A program made the translations under genes and the position numbers. From NCBI RefSeq assembly GCF_031454155.1, contig NZ_JAVDQG010000005.1:186001-250000 (forward strand): a DNA stretch of 64,000 nt. Reading direction: 5' to 3'. Shown in pieces: positions 36,674-45,809 of the stretch (position 1 is its first letter; each line of letters starts with the position of its first letter). The stretch is from Desmospora profundinema (GTDB lineage Bacteria; Bacillota; Bacilli; Thermoactinomycetales; DSM-45169). Below the pieces are notes generated by a model, which did not search any database, was not told the origin of the DNA, and saw only the letters and a program-made list of their open reading frames with translations.

Positions 36674-37426
36674 CTACTGGCCGCGGGGAGACCGATAGCC
36701 AGCGGATTTCGCCTCTTCTTCCGTGCAAAACCACTCCTCTTCCTTCACTTGTTCGTAGTTGGGGCCTCCAGGGACATGATAGATCTTCTCCCCTTTGCGG
36801 TTCACATTGCCCTTAATTTGGCCTTCACAGCCGCCCGTGCCCGTCACCGCCGGATCGTTGCCGCTCCCCTGCCCCCCGGATGCTTCCTCTTCTCCCCACA
36901 AGCCGACTTCTTTTTCCCGTGATTCCTGTTCTAAAGCCCTAAACTCATCTCGATACTTCACATTGGGTGGAATCGTCAATGTAGTTGCCAATCCTTCCTG
37001 TAACAACGAAGCGTTAAACAACTCTTCCTCCACCCAGATATAGGCCAAAAGGCGGCCATAATGATCCCGCTCTTCCGCATCCATTTCCAGAAAAATGGTT
37101 CCTCCTGCCGGCAAATGGGTTTTAGTAAAATCAGACGCTTCTTTCCCAAAGGGTTCTTCCCCTTTTTCAGGGTGAACCGTCTCCGGCGTATCCACCCCGA
37201 TAAAACGAATCCGTTCCTCCTTTTCTTTTACCCGTGCCACAATGGTGTCTCCATCGATCACCCGAACCACTTTCGCTTTGATCAGTTCCTCCTCTGGTGG
37301 ACGGTCGATGCCGTCCGTCACAGCTCCCGTTCCAGGATCGAGGGAAGCACAACCTGTAATCACCAGTACCAGCCCGATCCATACCACAAACAGAGACGGC
37401 CATCGATGCCTATGTACCATTCGCAA
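36674..37426 (-). CDS. Thermonuclease-family lipoprotein (YokF/YncB-like)
   Basis: A 250-aa lipoprotein: LVLVITGCASLDPGTG gives a lipobox (ITGC), so it is anchored outside the membrane. The SNase domain (residues ~50-180) keeps the catalytic Arg/Glu set in VRVIDGDTI, ERIRFIGVDTPETVHPE and ERDHYGRLLAYIWVE. The C-terminal ~40 residues (GQIKGNVNRKGEKIYHVPGG) form a DUF-like module common in such nucleases, ending YRSPRGQ. Start is probably TTG 37426 (AAGGAG 8 nt before). Secreted DNA/RNA degradation. Confidence 0.88.
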   Translation of the reverse strand: MRMVHRHRWPSLFVVWIGLVLVITGCASLDPGTGAVTDGIDRPPEEELIKAKVVRVIDGDTIVARVKEKEERIRFIGVDTPETVHPEKGEEPFGKEASDFTKTHLPAGGTIFLEMDAEERDHYGRLLAYIWVEEELFNASLLQEGLATTLTIPPNVKYRDEFRALEQESREKEVGLWGEEEASGGQGSGNDPAVTGTGGCEGQIKGNVNRKGEKIYHVPGGPNYEQVKEEEWFCTEEEAKSAGYRSPRGQ

Positions 37427-37438
37427 TGGAATCGCTCC

Positions 37439-38104
37439 TTATCCGGAAATACCAAACAGGCTCTTGACCGCATTCAGCCGTTCCTGAGTGGTAGCCATAA
37501 ACATCTCATAGGAGACATCCTGAAACAGAAGGACCAGCAACAAAAAACATCCCGAATACATGGCAATTTGGCCGGTAAGTCGGTCCGTGGCGTCTCCGGA
37601 ACGAACATAAACCCCGACGGAACGCAGCCCGATCCGTTTCTTAACCGGCCAAAACAAAGGGATTCCCCGATACGTACAGGCATCCGCCCCCAGATGGGAT
37701 ATCACGCCTAAGGCCATCGCCCAAGCGTAAACCGGATCAGCCAAATAGGTGATCCAAGTGACGATCACCAAAGACAACAGGGAGTGGGTAAAGTTCCGAT
37801 GCGGGACAAAGGCGACGGCAATGGCATATAACCCGGACAAGATGATCCATGATTCCAGATTTTTAAACAACGACAGCAGTACCACCACGGCTCCGCCCAT
37901 GGCCAATGCAAACGATCGAAACTTAATTGCTTTGAAGATGAGATTGTTCAGGATACTTCCCTCTTCATCAATATCCGGCAATAAGGCCCCCAAAGAAGAA
38001 ACCAGCATGATTCCACTAACCGTCGCCACATCGTCGGCAGTCCCGGTTATGGCGACAGCTGCCGCACCTGCAGCCACTCCCAGGCACAAATGCGTATTCC
38101 CCAT
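37439..38104 (-). CDS. YdjM-family membrane-bound metal-dependent hydrolase
   Basis: A 221-aa integral membrane protein of the YdjM/DUF457 family. Family residues: HLCLGVAAG, LLPDIDEEGSILNN and VPHRNFTHSLL (His/Asp ligands), HLGADACTYRG. About five TM segments. E. coli ydjM is LexA-regulated; here a LexA-like palindrome lies ~31 bp upstream. ATG 38104 chosen (GGAGGAGG upstream); GTG 38107 also possible. Confidence 0.85.
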   Translation of the reverse strand: MGNTHLCLGVAAGAAAVAITGTADDVATVSGIMLVSSLGALLPDIDEEGSILNNLIFKAIKFRSFALAMGGAVVVLLSLFKNLESWIILSGLYAIAVAFVPHRNFTHSLLSLVIVTWITYLADPVYAWAMALGVISHLGADACTYRGIPLFWPVKKRIGLRSVGVYVRSGDATDRLTGQIAMYSGCFLLLVLLFQDVSYEMFMATTQERLNAVKSLFGISG

Positions 38105-38134
38105 CACAGCGCATTCCTCCTCCTCTCAGAGATA

Positions 38135-38148
38135 GCAACATATGTTTG
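38135..38148. promoter_or_regulatory. LexA-like box before the ydjM homologue
   Basis: CAAACATATGTTGC on the minus strand; the inner AACATATGTT is palindromic and matches the Bacillus LexA consensus CGAACATATGTTCG except for three outer bases. Confidence 0.4.
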
Positions 38149-38160
38149 GTTTTTAAAGGA

Positions 38161-38188
38161 AGAAAAAACACCGATCTCCAGACCGGCG
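38161..38188 (-). terminator. Terminator-like hairpin upstream of the ydjM homologue
   Basis: CGCCGGTC pairs with GATCGGTG across TGGA and is followed by TTTTTT on the minus strand. Its transcript of origin is unclear; it may be a leader attenuator. Confidence 0.6.
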
Positions 38189-38307
38189 CCCTCCCCTTCA
38201 TGCGGAAGGATGGAAACCCACCACCCGTTTTTCGTTCATTCCGCATATTTAACCTTATCCTATCACATTCCGCATGCGTTATGGGACGATGGAAACACAG
38301 AACACAT

Positions 38308-38337
38308 TAAAAAACAACCTTCCCCAAAGGAAAGGTT
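38308..38337 (-). terminator. Terminator of the tRNA operon
   Basis: AACCTTTCC pairs with GGGAAGGTT, followed by GTTTTTT on the minus strand, six bases after the tRNA-Leu CCA. Confidence 0.85.
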
Positions 38338-38342
38338 TAGGC

Positions 38343-38431
38343 TGGTACCGAGGGTCGGACTCGAACCGACACGGTGGGAACCCACCCCGGGATTTTAAGT
38401 CCCGTGCGTCTGCCTATTCCGCCACCCCGGC
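38343..38431 (-). tRNA. tRNA-Leu (anticodon TAA)
   Basis: 89 nt with encoded CCA and a long class II variable arm. The anticodon loop CTTAAAA contains TAA; T-loop GGTTCGAGTCC. Confidence 0.96.
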
Positions 38432-38445
38432 ATACCATATGAAAA

Positions 38446-38520
38446 TGGAGCGGAAGACGGGATTCGAACCCGCGACCCCCGCCTTGGCAAGGCGGTGCTC
38501 TACCACTGAGCCACTTCCGC
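38446..38520 (-). tRNA. tRNA-Gly (anticodon GCC)
   Basis: 75 nt including CCA. Acceptor GCGGAAG pairs with CTTCCGC; anticodon loop TTGCCAA; T-loop GGTTCGAATCC. Confidence 0.97.
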
Positions 38521-38529
38521 TCGCGAAGA

Positions 38530-38605
<76 letters not shown>

Positions 38606-38634
38606 ATGCTGTTGTTTTCCTAGCGACAAAAGAC

Positions 38635-38663
38635 ATTATAACACGCGTCACCTCCTTGTGCAA
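38635..38663 (-). promoter_or_regulatory. Sigma-A promoter of the tRNA-Phe/Gly/Leu operon
   Basis: TTGCAC (38663-38658), 17-nt spacer, TATAAT (38640-38635), 30 nt before tRNA-Phe. Confidence 0.8.
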
Positions 38664-38694
38664 GATCGAATAAAAAGTTTCTCCGGAGATAAAA

Positions 38695-39627
38695 TCATGC
38701 CTGACGGCGATTGGGACCCTTCACCCGATACGCATCCACAAACGGTCGAATCCGTTCCATGATCCGCTTCCCTTTGGTTCGTTCGGTTCCTCCCTTGTCC
38801 GAATGGGCCAAATGCGCTTCCAACTCCTCCAGATCCAGGTTGGATGTCATCACGATGGGAAGCTTCTCAGCCATCCGATACTGCAGTATCGCTCCCAATA
38901 TTTCATCCCGTGTCCACGGGGTAAGGCTTTCCGCGCCGATATCGTCCAAGATCAACACCGTGGCTGTCTTTAAGGCCTCCAGCTTTTCCTGAATCATGCC
39001 GTCTCGGATGGAATCTTTGACCTCACGTACAAATTCCGGAACGTACACCATCAGCGAGTCGACACGGTATTGCACCAGATAATGGGCCATTGCAGCCGCG
39101 ATCCGGCTTTTCCCTACTCCGAAAGGACCATACAGATACAAACCCCGCTCCGGTTTTCCTTCAGCAAATTGGTTGCAAAAATCCATCGCCGCTCCAATCG
39201 CTTCAGCCCGATCTTCATCAAAATCCATCGATTCAAAGGTGGCATTCATGATGTCCACGGGAATGTGGTGGCTCTTGATCAGTTGCTGACGCTTCCGTGC
39301 TTCTTCCCGAGCAAGCCAGTGATGGCAGGGAGCCATTCGCAAGTCGAGCAAGCCGTGGTGAACATGAAGCTCCGGTTGATGACCCTTGACCAGGTTGGGA
39401 CATCGATCCAATCCGGGACAAGCCTCACAATGATCCCTCTCCTGAGCAAACTGGCGCAACGACAGCCACGAGCGGCGTGCCACTTCCGCGTCCAATTCCG
39501 GATGCTCCTTTCGGAATGAACAGACATGACGGTGATTCCACAGTTCTCTCCACTCTTGTTCCGTTCGTTCCTGAATGGACCACCGCTTTTTCAGCGGACC
39601 GACTACCCGATTGATGCGATTCATCAC
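38695..39627 (-). CDS. dnaI: Primosomal protein / helicase loader DnaI
   Basis: A 310-aa AAA+ loader of the replicative helicase. The N-terminal zinc-binding part is visible as CEACPGLDRCPNLVKGHQ and later C/H residues (MAPCHHWL). Walker A is YLYGPFGVGKSRIAAAMAHY, Walker B ATVLILDDIGAE, with the sensor MTSNLDLEEL. ATGA overlap with dnaB. Confidence 0.95.
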   Translation of the reverse strand: MMNRINRVVGPLKKRWSIQERTEQEWRELWNHRHVCSFRKEHPELDAEVARRSWLSLRQFAQERDHCEACPGLDRCPNLVKGHQPELHVHHGLLDLRMAPCHHWLAREEARKRQQLIKSHHIPVDIMNATFESMDFDEDRAEAIGAAMDFCNQFAEGKPERGLYLYGPFGVGKSRIAAAMAHYLVQYRVDSLMVYVPEFVREVKDSIRDGMIQEKLEALKTATVLILDDIGAESLTPWTRDEILGAILQYRMAEKLPIVMTSNLDLEELEAHLAHSDKGGTERTKGKRIMERIRPFVDAYRVKGPNRRQA

Positions 39628-41114
39628 GAACTCCCCTTTTCCTTGACGCGACGGCTTAAGTTTTGATGCATCTTGTTCAGTTTTTCACGCAGCCGTGCTT
39701 CCGTCTCCGGATTAATTCGGACTGACGGCTTGTTCTCTTCCTGTGCCAGCGCTTCCGCCACGGATTTCGGCAGCCGATCTTCCCGGTCCGTTCGTTGCTG
39801 AGCCTGACGATACCCGCTTTTTGGGTTGCTTGCCCCACTCTTTCCCTTTCGTTTCTTCCACTCCCGATTCTGTTCCTTGCGAACCATCTCCCGTGCTTTT
39901 TCCACCGTCCGAATGTCACTTCGGGCCCAGTGGCCGGCGATCTTTTCGACTAACGGCCGGGGCAGCTTATAATCCTGGGAGTAAAGGACATACTCCAACA
40001 ATACATTGACCACTCCGGACGGCAACCCGTACTCCCGGATCAGATCCTCCACCAATTCCAGGTCGGCGCGGGGGATCTGCTTTCCCTTTTGATACTTGGT
40101 CAGCAATTCCACCGGCGACATCTTTGCCAACACACGAAGGTGTTTTTCCTCGTCCGATTCTTCCTCGTCCCGTCGTTCTGGGATCTCCGATGACGCAGAT
40201 TCTTTTGATGGCACCGGTGAAGGCGGGTTAGACCGGTCCCACCGTTGCCGATCCACCACCACCGGATCACGGCCGAAGCGCATTCGGTACTGGCTCCGCA
40301 CAAAGGATCGCAAACGGTTCACATGGATCTGACCGTTTTGAGTGACGTAGGGATTTTGTAACGCTTTGATCAAATCCCAATCATCCAGCTGATATAAAAA
40401 GCGGATTTCACGAATCTGTTCTTCTACTTCCCTGGTCCAGGCACCCGACTCTACATAAGACTGCAAGCGGGCTTTCACCATGGAGAGGTCTTCTTCTTCC
40501 TGTTCAAAGGCAGGGGATTTTCCCTCTTCCAACGGATGCTCCCCATCGCCCCCGCTCCAACCGATTGTCTCTTCCACTTCCGCAGCCGAAGCGATCTCCG
40601 ATGGCGACAAGGATCCAAACACTTGTTGGAACGTTTTCGTCAAGTCCCGTCCCTCACCAACGGAAACATGGTGTGTCAACTGCTGGTGCAACTGGCGGAA
40701 CCGCTCTTTTCCCACTCGGTGAAACAGGGTGATGCTTAGGACATCGCTCTGAAAAAAACGTGCCGGTGTCAACGGGGGAACCAATTCATAGGTAAAGATC
40801 CGACGGGCGGTTTCCCCGGACTCATAGGTGTTCCACAATCCCACGCCCTCCAGGCGGTAACGGGCGGACAGCAACTCACCCAATGGCAACTGAAGCCCCT
40901 TCATCAAATCAAGGTGGGTCTGTGTCGAAGTCGTTCCCGCCTGATGAAGGGGCAGCTGATAAGCCAATGTAATGTACAAGCTGATCGCTTGGGGCCCCAC
41001 CACCGGCTGGTACAGTTGGACCAGAGCGATCATATCTGCCTGTTGTATGGGTCGCAAACTGTGTCCGATCCAGCCGTCGTGCGGTGTGCACTCATTCCAC
41101 GATAGGCTGCTCAT
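39624..41114 (-). CDS. dnaB: Replication initiation and membrane attachment protein DnaB
   Basis: A 496-aa DnaB/DnaD-superfamily protein. The DnaD-like N-terminal domain (ADMIALVQLYQPVVGPQAISL) and DnaB_2 region (LIREYGLPSGVVNVLLEYVL, about residues 340-400) are recognisable. Between them is a charged, Pro/Ser-rich linker; the basic C-terminus contains NREWKKRKGKS. Loads DnaI/DnaC at oriC and in restart. Upstream of dnaI, downstream of nrdR, as in bacilli. Confidence 0.93.
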   Translation of the reverse strand: MSSLSWNECTPHDGWIGHSLRPIQQADMIALVQLYQPVVGPQAISLYITLAYQLPLHQAGTTSTQTHLDLMKGLQLPLGELLSARYRLEGVGLWNTYESGETARRIFTYELVPPLTPARFFQSDVLSITLFHRVGKERFRQLHQQLTHHVSVGEGRDLTKTFQQVFGSLSPSEIASAAEVEETIGWSGGDGEHPLEEGKSPAFEQEEEDLSMVKARLQSYVESGAWTREVEEQIREIRFLYQLDDWDLIKALQNPYVTQNGQIHVNRLRSFVRSQYRMRFGRDPVVVDRQRWDRSNPPSPVPSKESASSEIPERRDEEESDEEKHLRVLAKMSPVELLTKYQKGKQIPRADLELVEDLIREYGLPSGVVNVLLEYVLYSQDYKLPRPLVEKIAGHWARSDIRTVEKAREMVRKEQNREWKKRKGKSGASNPKSGYRQAQQRTDREDRLPKSVAEALAQEENKPSVRINPETEARLREKLNKMHQNLSRRVKEKGSS

Positions 41115-41248
41115 GTAAAAAGCCTCCCGGTCCGATCTCCTCTAATGGGTCTTCTATTGTAACAGGAGAGAAGCCGGTGGACAAATCTGTTTTCGGGTCG
41201 GTTTCGCCTGCCAAGTTCTCCTCTCTCCTTCCTGCTCCCTCACCATTG

Positions 41249-41710
41249 TCACCGGGACCGATTTAATAAATCTTCCAACTCCCTCACAAATACATTAATA
41301 TCTTTAAACTGCCGATATACCGACGCAAACCGGACATAGGCCACTTCGTCCACTTCCACCAGCCGTTCCATAATCATCTCCCCGATCTCACGGGTGGGAA
41401 CCTCTGACTCGTTATGTTCGCGAAGATTCCGTTCCACCTCATCCACCAGGCTTTGCAGCCGTTCCATGGGAACCGGCCTCTTTTCACATGCCCGAATCAG
41501 CCCCCGAAGCAGTTTGTCGCGGTTAAATTCCTCACGGCTGCCATCCTTTTTGATCACGATAAGAGGCTTCTCCTCCACCATTTCAAATGTGGTGAAGCGG
41601 CGTTCGCAGGCTTCGCATTGCCGTCGTCGACGGATCGATTTTCCTTCATGGGCCGGACGGGAATCCAGCACCCGGCTGCTGCCCATGGAATGGCAAAAAG
41701 GACACCGCAT
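41249..41710 (-). CDS. nrdR: Transcriptional repressor NrdR
   Basis: A 153-aa protein: zinc ribbon [18 protein letters not shown]...[12 protein letters not shown] and ATP-cone ([20 protein letters not shown]). Senses dATP/ATP and represses ribonucleotide reductase operons. Start ATG 41710 is the family start. Confidence 0.96.
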   Translation of the reverse strand: MRCPFCHSMGSSRVLDSRPAHEGKSIRRRRQCEACERRFTTFEMVEEKPLIVIKKDGSREEFNRDKLLRGLIRACEKRPVPMERLQSLVDEVERNLREHNESEVPTREIGEMIMERLVEVDEVAYVRFASVYRQFKDINVFVRELEDLLNRSR

Positions 41711-41796
41711 GTTCAACCCTCCCGATCTACCCCCGCAAAGGGACACCAGTGTACTTAATATACCATATCCCTTCTCCTTCCCTTCCACACTCGAAA

Positions 41797-41837
41797 CAAA
41801 AAAAATCCGCCCCGGCGGAGCCGGAACGGATTTTTTC
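41797..41837 (-). terminator. Terminator of the LPNTA protein gene
   Basis: AAAAATCCG (41822-41830 complement) pairs with CGGATTTTTT around a GC-rich inner hairpin; T-run on the minus strand. Confidence 0.75.
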
Positions 41838-41849
41838 TACTGTCGATGT

Positions 41850-43058
41850 TTATGCGGCACGCTTTCCACGCAGGGTCAGCATGCCCAGGCCTGCCGCCAG
41901 CAGCAATCCGCCAAACAAGGCCATCAGCGGTAAAGAGGTGGCCGTATTGGGGAGTTTACCGCCTTTTTTCGCTTCATCGATGATATCTTCCACATAATCG
42001 GGGTCGGTGACGACTGGACCTTCGTCATCGATGGGCTTCAAGGTGCCGGAGCCGTCTTTATTAATAACCAGAAGCGCTTCATCAAAAGCCCCCACTTCCA
42101 ACCCGTCCACTTCTCCGAAGAACCCGACAAACACGAAGTAAGTACCGGGCTTGATACCCTTGAAGTTATGGGAGAAACTGAGTCCTTTGTGACCTTCCGC
42201 TTCTGCAAAGTCCAACATGAACTCGTCTTCAAAATCACCCAGAGCGATAAACCAATCGCCTTCCGCTTTCTTAGCTTGGGTGAATTTGCCGCCGACAGTG
42301 GCTTTTCCGTCGTGAGTCAGTTCAAATCCAAACGTCGGGAAGTCAACGACCAGCTCTTCCTTGAGATCAACCGATTTCCCATCCACGGTTCCTTTAAAGG
42401 TAACCACAGCTTTGTGAGTGCCTGGCTTCGCTACCGTGTAGAAAGCTTCCGCATAGGTCACCCCTTCTTCATCATCGTAATCCTCATACCATTCTTCCGG
42501 TTTTTTCCCGTCCAGGGTGAAGGACCATTTCCCTTTTGCCTCTCCCAACAACTCGGCACTCAGGGCGATTCCTGATTCTTCTCCGATAAAGAAGAACGGG
42601 GAGACCATCAGCTTCCCATCTTCGGATTTCTCTTCATCCGGCTTGTTCTCAGATTCCTTATCACCTTTATGATCGGAGGTTTCGTCTCCGTTTTCTTCCT
42701 CTTTGGCACTCTCATCCCCTTCCCCTTTCACCTCAAAGGAGAGGCTGCCGTTCAGGGTGAGCTCCACACCGTCAACGATTCCATCAAAGGTAACTTCCAC
42801 TTGATGAGAGCCGCTTTCCAGCCCTTCATATCTGACTTCACCCGTCTCGTTGCTCTGCTCTTCCCCTACACCGGTAAAGGTAAAAGTGCCTTTGACTTCT
42901 TCCGCACCGGCCACTGTGGCCGTGACCACATGAGCGCCGTTGTCTTCTCCTTCAGTCACCTTCAGTTCCGGCTTTACCTCCGCTTCTGCAAAGGCCGGTG
43001 TCGCCCCCGCAAACAGCAGTACGGCAATCATAAAAATCGACACAAACCGTTTTCCCAA
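41850..43058 (-). CDS. Predicted cell-wall-anchored repeat protein with LPNTA sorting signal
   Basis: A 402-aa surface protein. Signal peptide FVSIFMIAVLLFAGATPAFA, acidic Glu/Lys/Asp linker (~residues 110-140), and three similar beta modules marked by KGTFTFTGVG/KGKWSFTLDG/EGDWFIALGD, each followed by GTH/SH-x-V-x-V-T-F. The C-terminus has LPNTA (about 369-373), a hydrophobic helix and RGKRAA. LPNTA is the motif of the class D sortase SrtC in B. anthracis. Start TTG 43058 (GAGGTGG just before) preferred. No sortase gene is in the window. Upstream 43059-43330 shows only AT-rich inverted sequence, with no gene. Confidence 0.8.
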   Translation of the reverse strand: MGKRFVSIFMIAVLLFAGATPAFAEAEVKPELKVTEGEDNGAHVVTATVAGAEEVKGTFTFTGVGEEQSNETGEVRYEGLESGSHQVEVTFDGIVDGVELTLNGSLSFEVKGEGDESAKEEENGDETSDHKGDKESENKPDEEKSEDGKLMVSPFFFIGEESGIALSAELLGEAKGKWSFTLDGKKPEEWYEDYDDEEGVTYAEAFYTVAKPGTHKAVVTFKGTVDGKSVDLKEELVVDFPTFGFELTHDGKATVGGKFTQAKKAEGDWFIALGDFEDEFMLDFAEAEGHKGLSFSHNFKGIKPGTYFVFVGFFGEVDGLEVGAFDEALLVINKDGSGTLKPIDDEGPVVTDPDYVEDIIDEAKKGGKLPNTATSLPLMALFGGLLLAAGLGMLTLRGKRAA

Positions 43059-43330
43059 TGCGTCCACCTCTTCTGTTATTCAATTTTCGAATACGGATAG
43101 GAAAACCTGTCCATTCATTCATTCGAACAACCGGGAAACTTTAGGGTCACTTTTCGAAAAAATGTTGTACAACTCCATTCCAACTGTCAGTATTTCGCCT
43201 GTTTTTCACAGGGTTTCCTTGGAAATTTGGTATGTACCAAACGGAAAATCCGTTCACATTGTGGTTAATGAATGGGCAAAATCACCTCTTTTTTTACCAT
43301 TAATTAATAAAATTAATTATCCTTCCATAC

Positions 43331-43366
43331 AAAAATTCTCCGCACCCTCATCCGGATGCGGAGAAT
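43331..43366 (-). terminator. Terminator of gapB
   Basis: ATTCTCCGCA (43335-43344) pairs with TGCGGAGAAT (43357-43366), then TTTTTG on the minus strand. Confidence 0.85.
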
Positions 43367-43394
43367 GATTCGTGCTTACCATCGGCGGTGGGAA

Positions 43395-44435
43395 TCAGAC
43401 CATTACTTCTTCCCGCCGATGGTCAACGGATAAAAAAGGTTGACCCACCTGTTTGACTAAATCGACAACCCGGCAGGAATATCCCCACTCATTGTCATAC
43501 CAAGCCAGCACTTTTACTTGGCGCTTGCCAATCACCATGGTGGTCGGCGCATCCACAATGGCCGAGTGGGGGTTTCCGTTGAAGTCGGTGGATACCAGTG
43601 GATCCTCACACACGTCAAGGATCCCTTTCAAATCGGTCATGGACGCTTTCTTTAATGCTGAATTTACTTCTTCTGCGGTCACATCCTGCTTCAGATCCAC
43701 CACCAGATCCACCACGGATACATTGGGGGTGGGCACCCGCAGCGCCATTCCGTTCAGTTTGCCTTCCAGTTCCGGCAGGACTTTGCCGATCGCTTTCGCT
43801 GCCCCGGTTTTGGTGGGGATAATCGATTGTCCGCACGCTCGAGCACGGCGCAGGTCTTTATGAGGATTGTCCAGGTTTTTTTGGTCGTTGGTGTAGGAAT
43901 GAACCGTAGTCATCAGCCCCTGTTCGATGCCAAAGCGCTCGTGCAACACTTTGACCACCGGCGCCAGACAATTGGTGGTACAACTGGCATTGGACACAAT
44001 GTGATGCCGGGCAGGATCATAGGTCTGTTCATTGACCCCCATGACGATCATCGCATCCTCATCTTTTCCGGGTGCCGTAATCACCACTTTTTTCGCACCC
44101 GCCTGCAGGTGGAGTCCTGCTCCCTCCCGCGTGCGGAATTTACCGGTCGCTTCCACAACTACATCAATATCGAAATCGGCCCAAGGCAGACGGGCGGGAT
44201 CCCGGTCGGAAACCAGCCGAACGGGGTGGCCGTTCACCACCAACCGGTCCGTTTCCCCTGTGATCTCATCCTCCACTGTGCCGTGAATGGTATCGTATTT
44301 GGCCAGATGGGCCAATGTTTCCGCCGGATAGCTGGCGTTGACAGCCACCACTTCGATGGACGGATCATGAATCGCCTGACGAAAAACCATCCGTCCAATA
44401 CGCCCAAACCCATTAATCGCCATTCTAAGCGGCAT
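43395..44435 (-). CDS. gapB: Glyceraldehyde-3-phosphate dehydrogenase, GapB type
   Basis: A 346-aa enzyme: GFGRIGRMVFRQAI, catalytic SNASCTTNCLAPVVKVLHER, and NEWGYSCRVVDLV. After the Rossmann strand the residues are VNASYPAETLAHLAKYD, without the NAD-selecting Asp, as in NADP-preferring gluconeogenic GapB. Position between coaE and nrdR fits B. subtilis gapB. Confidence 0.93.
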   Translation of the reverse strand: MPLRMAINGFGRIGRMVFRQAIHDPSIEVVAVNASYPAETLAHLAKYDTIHGTVEDEITGETDRLVVNGHPVRLVSDRDPARLPWADFDIDVVVEATGKFRTREGAGLHLQAGAKKVVITAPGKDEDAMIVMGVNEQTYDPARHHIVSNASCTTNCLAPVVKVLHERFGIEQGLMTTVHSYTNDQKNLDNPHKDLRRARACGQSIIPTKTGAAKAIGKVLPELEGKLNGMALRVPTPNVSVVDLVVDLKQDVTAEEVNSALKKASMTDLKGILDVCEDPLVSTDFNGNPHSAIVDAPTTMVIGKRQVKVLAWYDNEWGYSCRVVDLVKQVGQPFLSVDHRREEVMV

Positions 44436-44482
44436 AAAACGTTCCCCTTCCCTCTATATAATATATACGAGTTCCCCTATAT

Positions 44483-44510
44483 ATTATAATCAGTATGTCA
44501 CATATTGCAA
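44483..44510 (-). promoter_or_regulatory. Sigma-A promoter of gapB
   Basis: TTGCAA (44510-44505), 16-nt spacer, TATAAT (44488-44483), inside AT-rich repeats TATATAAT/TATATATTATA. The TATGTGACATA next to the -10 resembles the CcpN operator known at gapB in B. subtilis (weak inference). Confidence 0.6.
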
Positions 44511-44551
44511 TAGAGGAAAACGGAAAAGGGCAGATGGGGTGGATCAGAGGA

Positions 44552-44580
44552 CAAAAAAGGCCGATTGATATCGGCCTTTA
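44552..44580 (-). terminator. Terminator overlapping the lytic transglycosylase stop
   Basis: AAAGGCCGAT pairs with ATCGGCCTTT, then TTTTGTCC on the minus strand. Confidence 0.85.
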
Positions 44581-45213
44581 GTGAGGAAGGGTATAGGAAT
44601 TTCGTTGGTTGGTCAGGTGGGAGTACAGTTGGCTGTACCGTTCATGGAAAAAAGTGACACGCTGGATATAGTGGCGTGTTTCTCCAAAGGGGATTTGGGT
44701 GATATTTTGCTTGGTCCCGTCCCAACGCCCTTCGTCCATCCATTTCCTCACATTTCCCGGACCCGCATTATAGGCAGCGATCGCAGCAATTTCGTTTCCA
44801 TGAAACTCTCGGATCAACCCGGCGATGTACCAGCTTCCCATATGGATGTTGATGGCGGGATCATGGACCGATTCCTTGAACGCCGGGGAAAAGCGCCCAC
44901 GTTCCACCACCCAATCCACCGTGTTGGGCGTTAACTGCATCAGACCTTGGGCGCCGGCATGCGATTCTACTTCCGGGTTAAATTTACTTTCCACTCGAAT
45001 GATCGCCATCACCAGAAAAGGATCCGCCCCTGTGGCGTTGGAGCTGTATAAAATTTGCTCTTCGTAATCCAACGGGTACATCCACTTGTTGAACAGTGGA
45101 GTGGCCACCACTAAAAACCCCAACAGCAACAGGAAGCCCAACAATAGCTTACGCTTGGAAGGAAGGGCGTCTATGGCTGGGCGGATCCATTTTTCGAGAC
45201 CAGGGTTTGCCAT
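44578..45213 (-). CDS. Membrane-anchored lytic transglycosylase (SLT domain)
   Basis: A 211-aa protein with an N-terminal TM anchor (LLGFLLLLGFLVVATPLF) and an extracytoplasmic SLT domain. Catalytic Glu is in IIRVESKFNPEVESHAGAQG; family motifs GLMQLTPNTVDW and AIAAYNAGPGNVRKWMDEG follow. Cleaves peptidoglycan glycan strands. Overlaps coaE by 43 nt, so translation is coupled. Confidence 0.92.
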   Translation of the reverse strand: MANPGLEKWIRPAIDALPSKRKLLLGFLLLLGFLVVATPLFNKWMYPLDYEEQILYSSNATGADPFLVMAIIRVESKFNPEVESHAGAQGLMQLTPNTVDWVVERGRFSPAFKESVHDPAINIHMGSWYIAGLIREFHGNEIAAIAAYNAGPGNVRKWMDEGRWDGTKQNITQIPFGETRHYIQRVTFFHERYSQLYSHLTNQRNSYTLPH

Positions 45214-45785
45214 AGCGCATCCACCTGTCTTTCCGTCTCCGCCAACGTTCCGGAATTGTCAATCAGGATGTCGGCGAAGGATTTTTTCTCCTCGATAGAC
45301 ATCTGGGCTTTCATTCGGGAGCGGGCTTCCTCCGCACGGATTCCATCCCGCTCCATTAACCGCTTCTGCTGCAGAGCGATCGGTATGTATACGACAACCA
45401 CCCAATCGACCCGATCCGTCAAACTTTCTTCGATTAACAAAGGCGTGTCCCACACCACAATACAGTGAGGATCCGCCGCCTGTCGACGAGCGGTCTCCTC
45501 TTCCATCCGACGGATGATCAAGGGGTGAAGCAGCCGGTTCAAATCTTCGCGGGCCTGTTTGTCGGCAAAGATGATCCGGCCCAGCGACTGGCGATCCAGA
45601 CTGCCATCGGGCAGAAAGACGCCTTCCCCGAAACGCTCCCGTATAAGGGATGCGCCTTCCGTCCCCGGCTCCACCACTTCTCTCGCCACCACATCCGCAT
45701 CGACAATCGCCGCTCCCCGCTCACTTAACATGCGGGAGACTGTACTCTTGCCGGTGGCGATCCCCCCGGTTAAGCCCACTTTCAC
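45171..45785 (-). CDS. coaE: Dephospho-CoA kinase
   Basis: A 204-aa P-loop kinase catalysing the last step of CoA synthesis: VGLTGGIATGKSTVSRMLSE, then HPLIIRRMEE and VWDTPLLIEESL. Usual length. Between ytaF and the transglycosylase gene. Confidence 0.95.
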   Translation of the reverse strand: MKVGLTGGIATGKSTVSRMLSERGAAIVDADVVAREVVEPGTEGASLIRERFGEGVFLPDGSLDRQSLGRIIFADKQAREDLNRLLHPLIIRRMEEETARRQAADPHCIVVWDTPLLIEESLTDRVDWVVVVYIPIALQQKRLMERDGIRAEEARSRMKAQMSIEEKKSFADILIDNSGTLAETERQVDALWQTLVSKNGSAQP

Positions 45786-45809
45786 AGCTGGACCTCCTTT
45801 GCTTATCGG

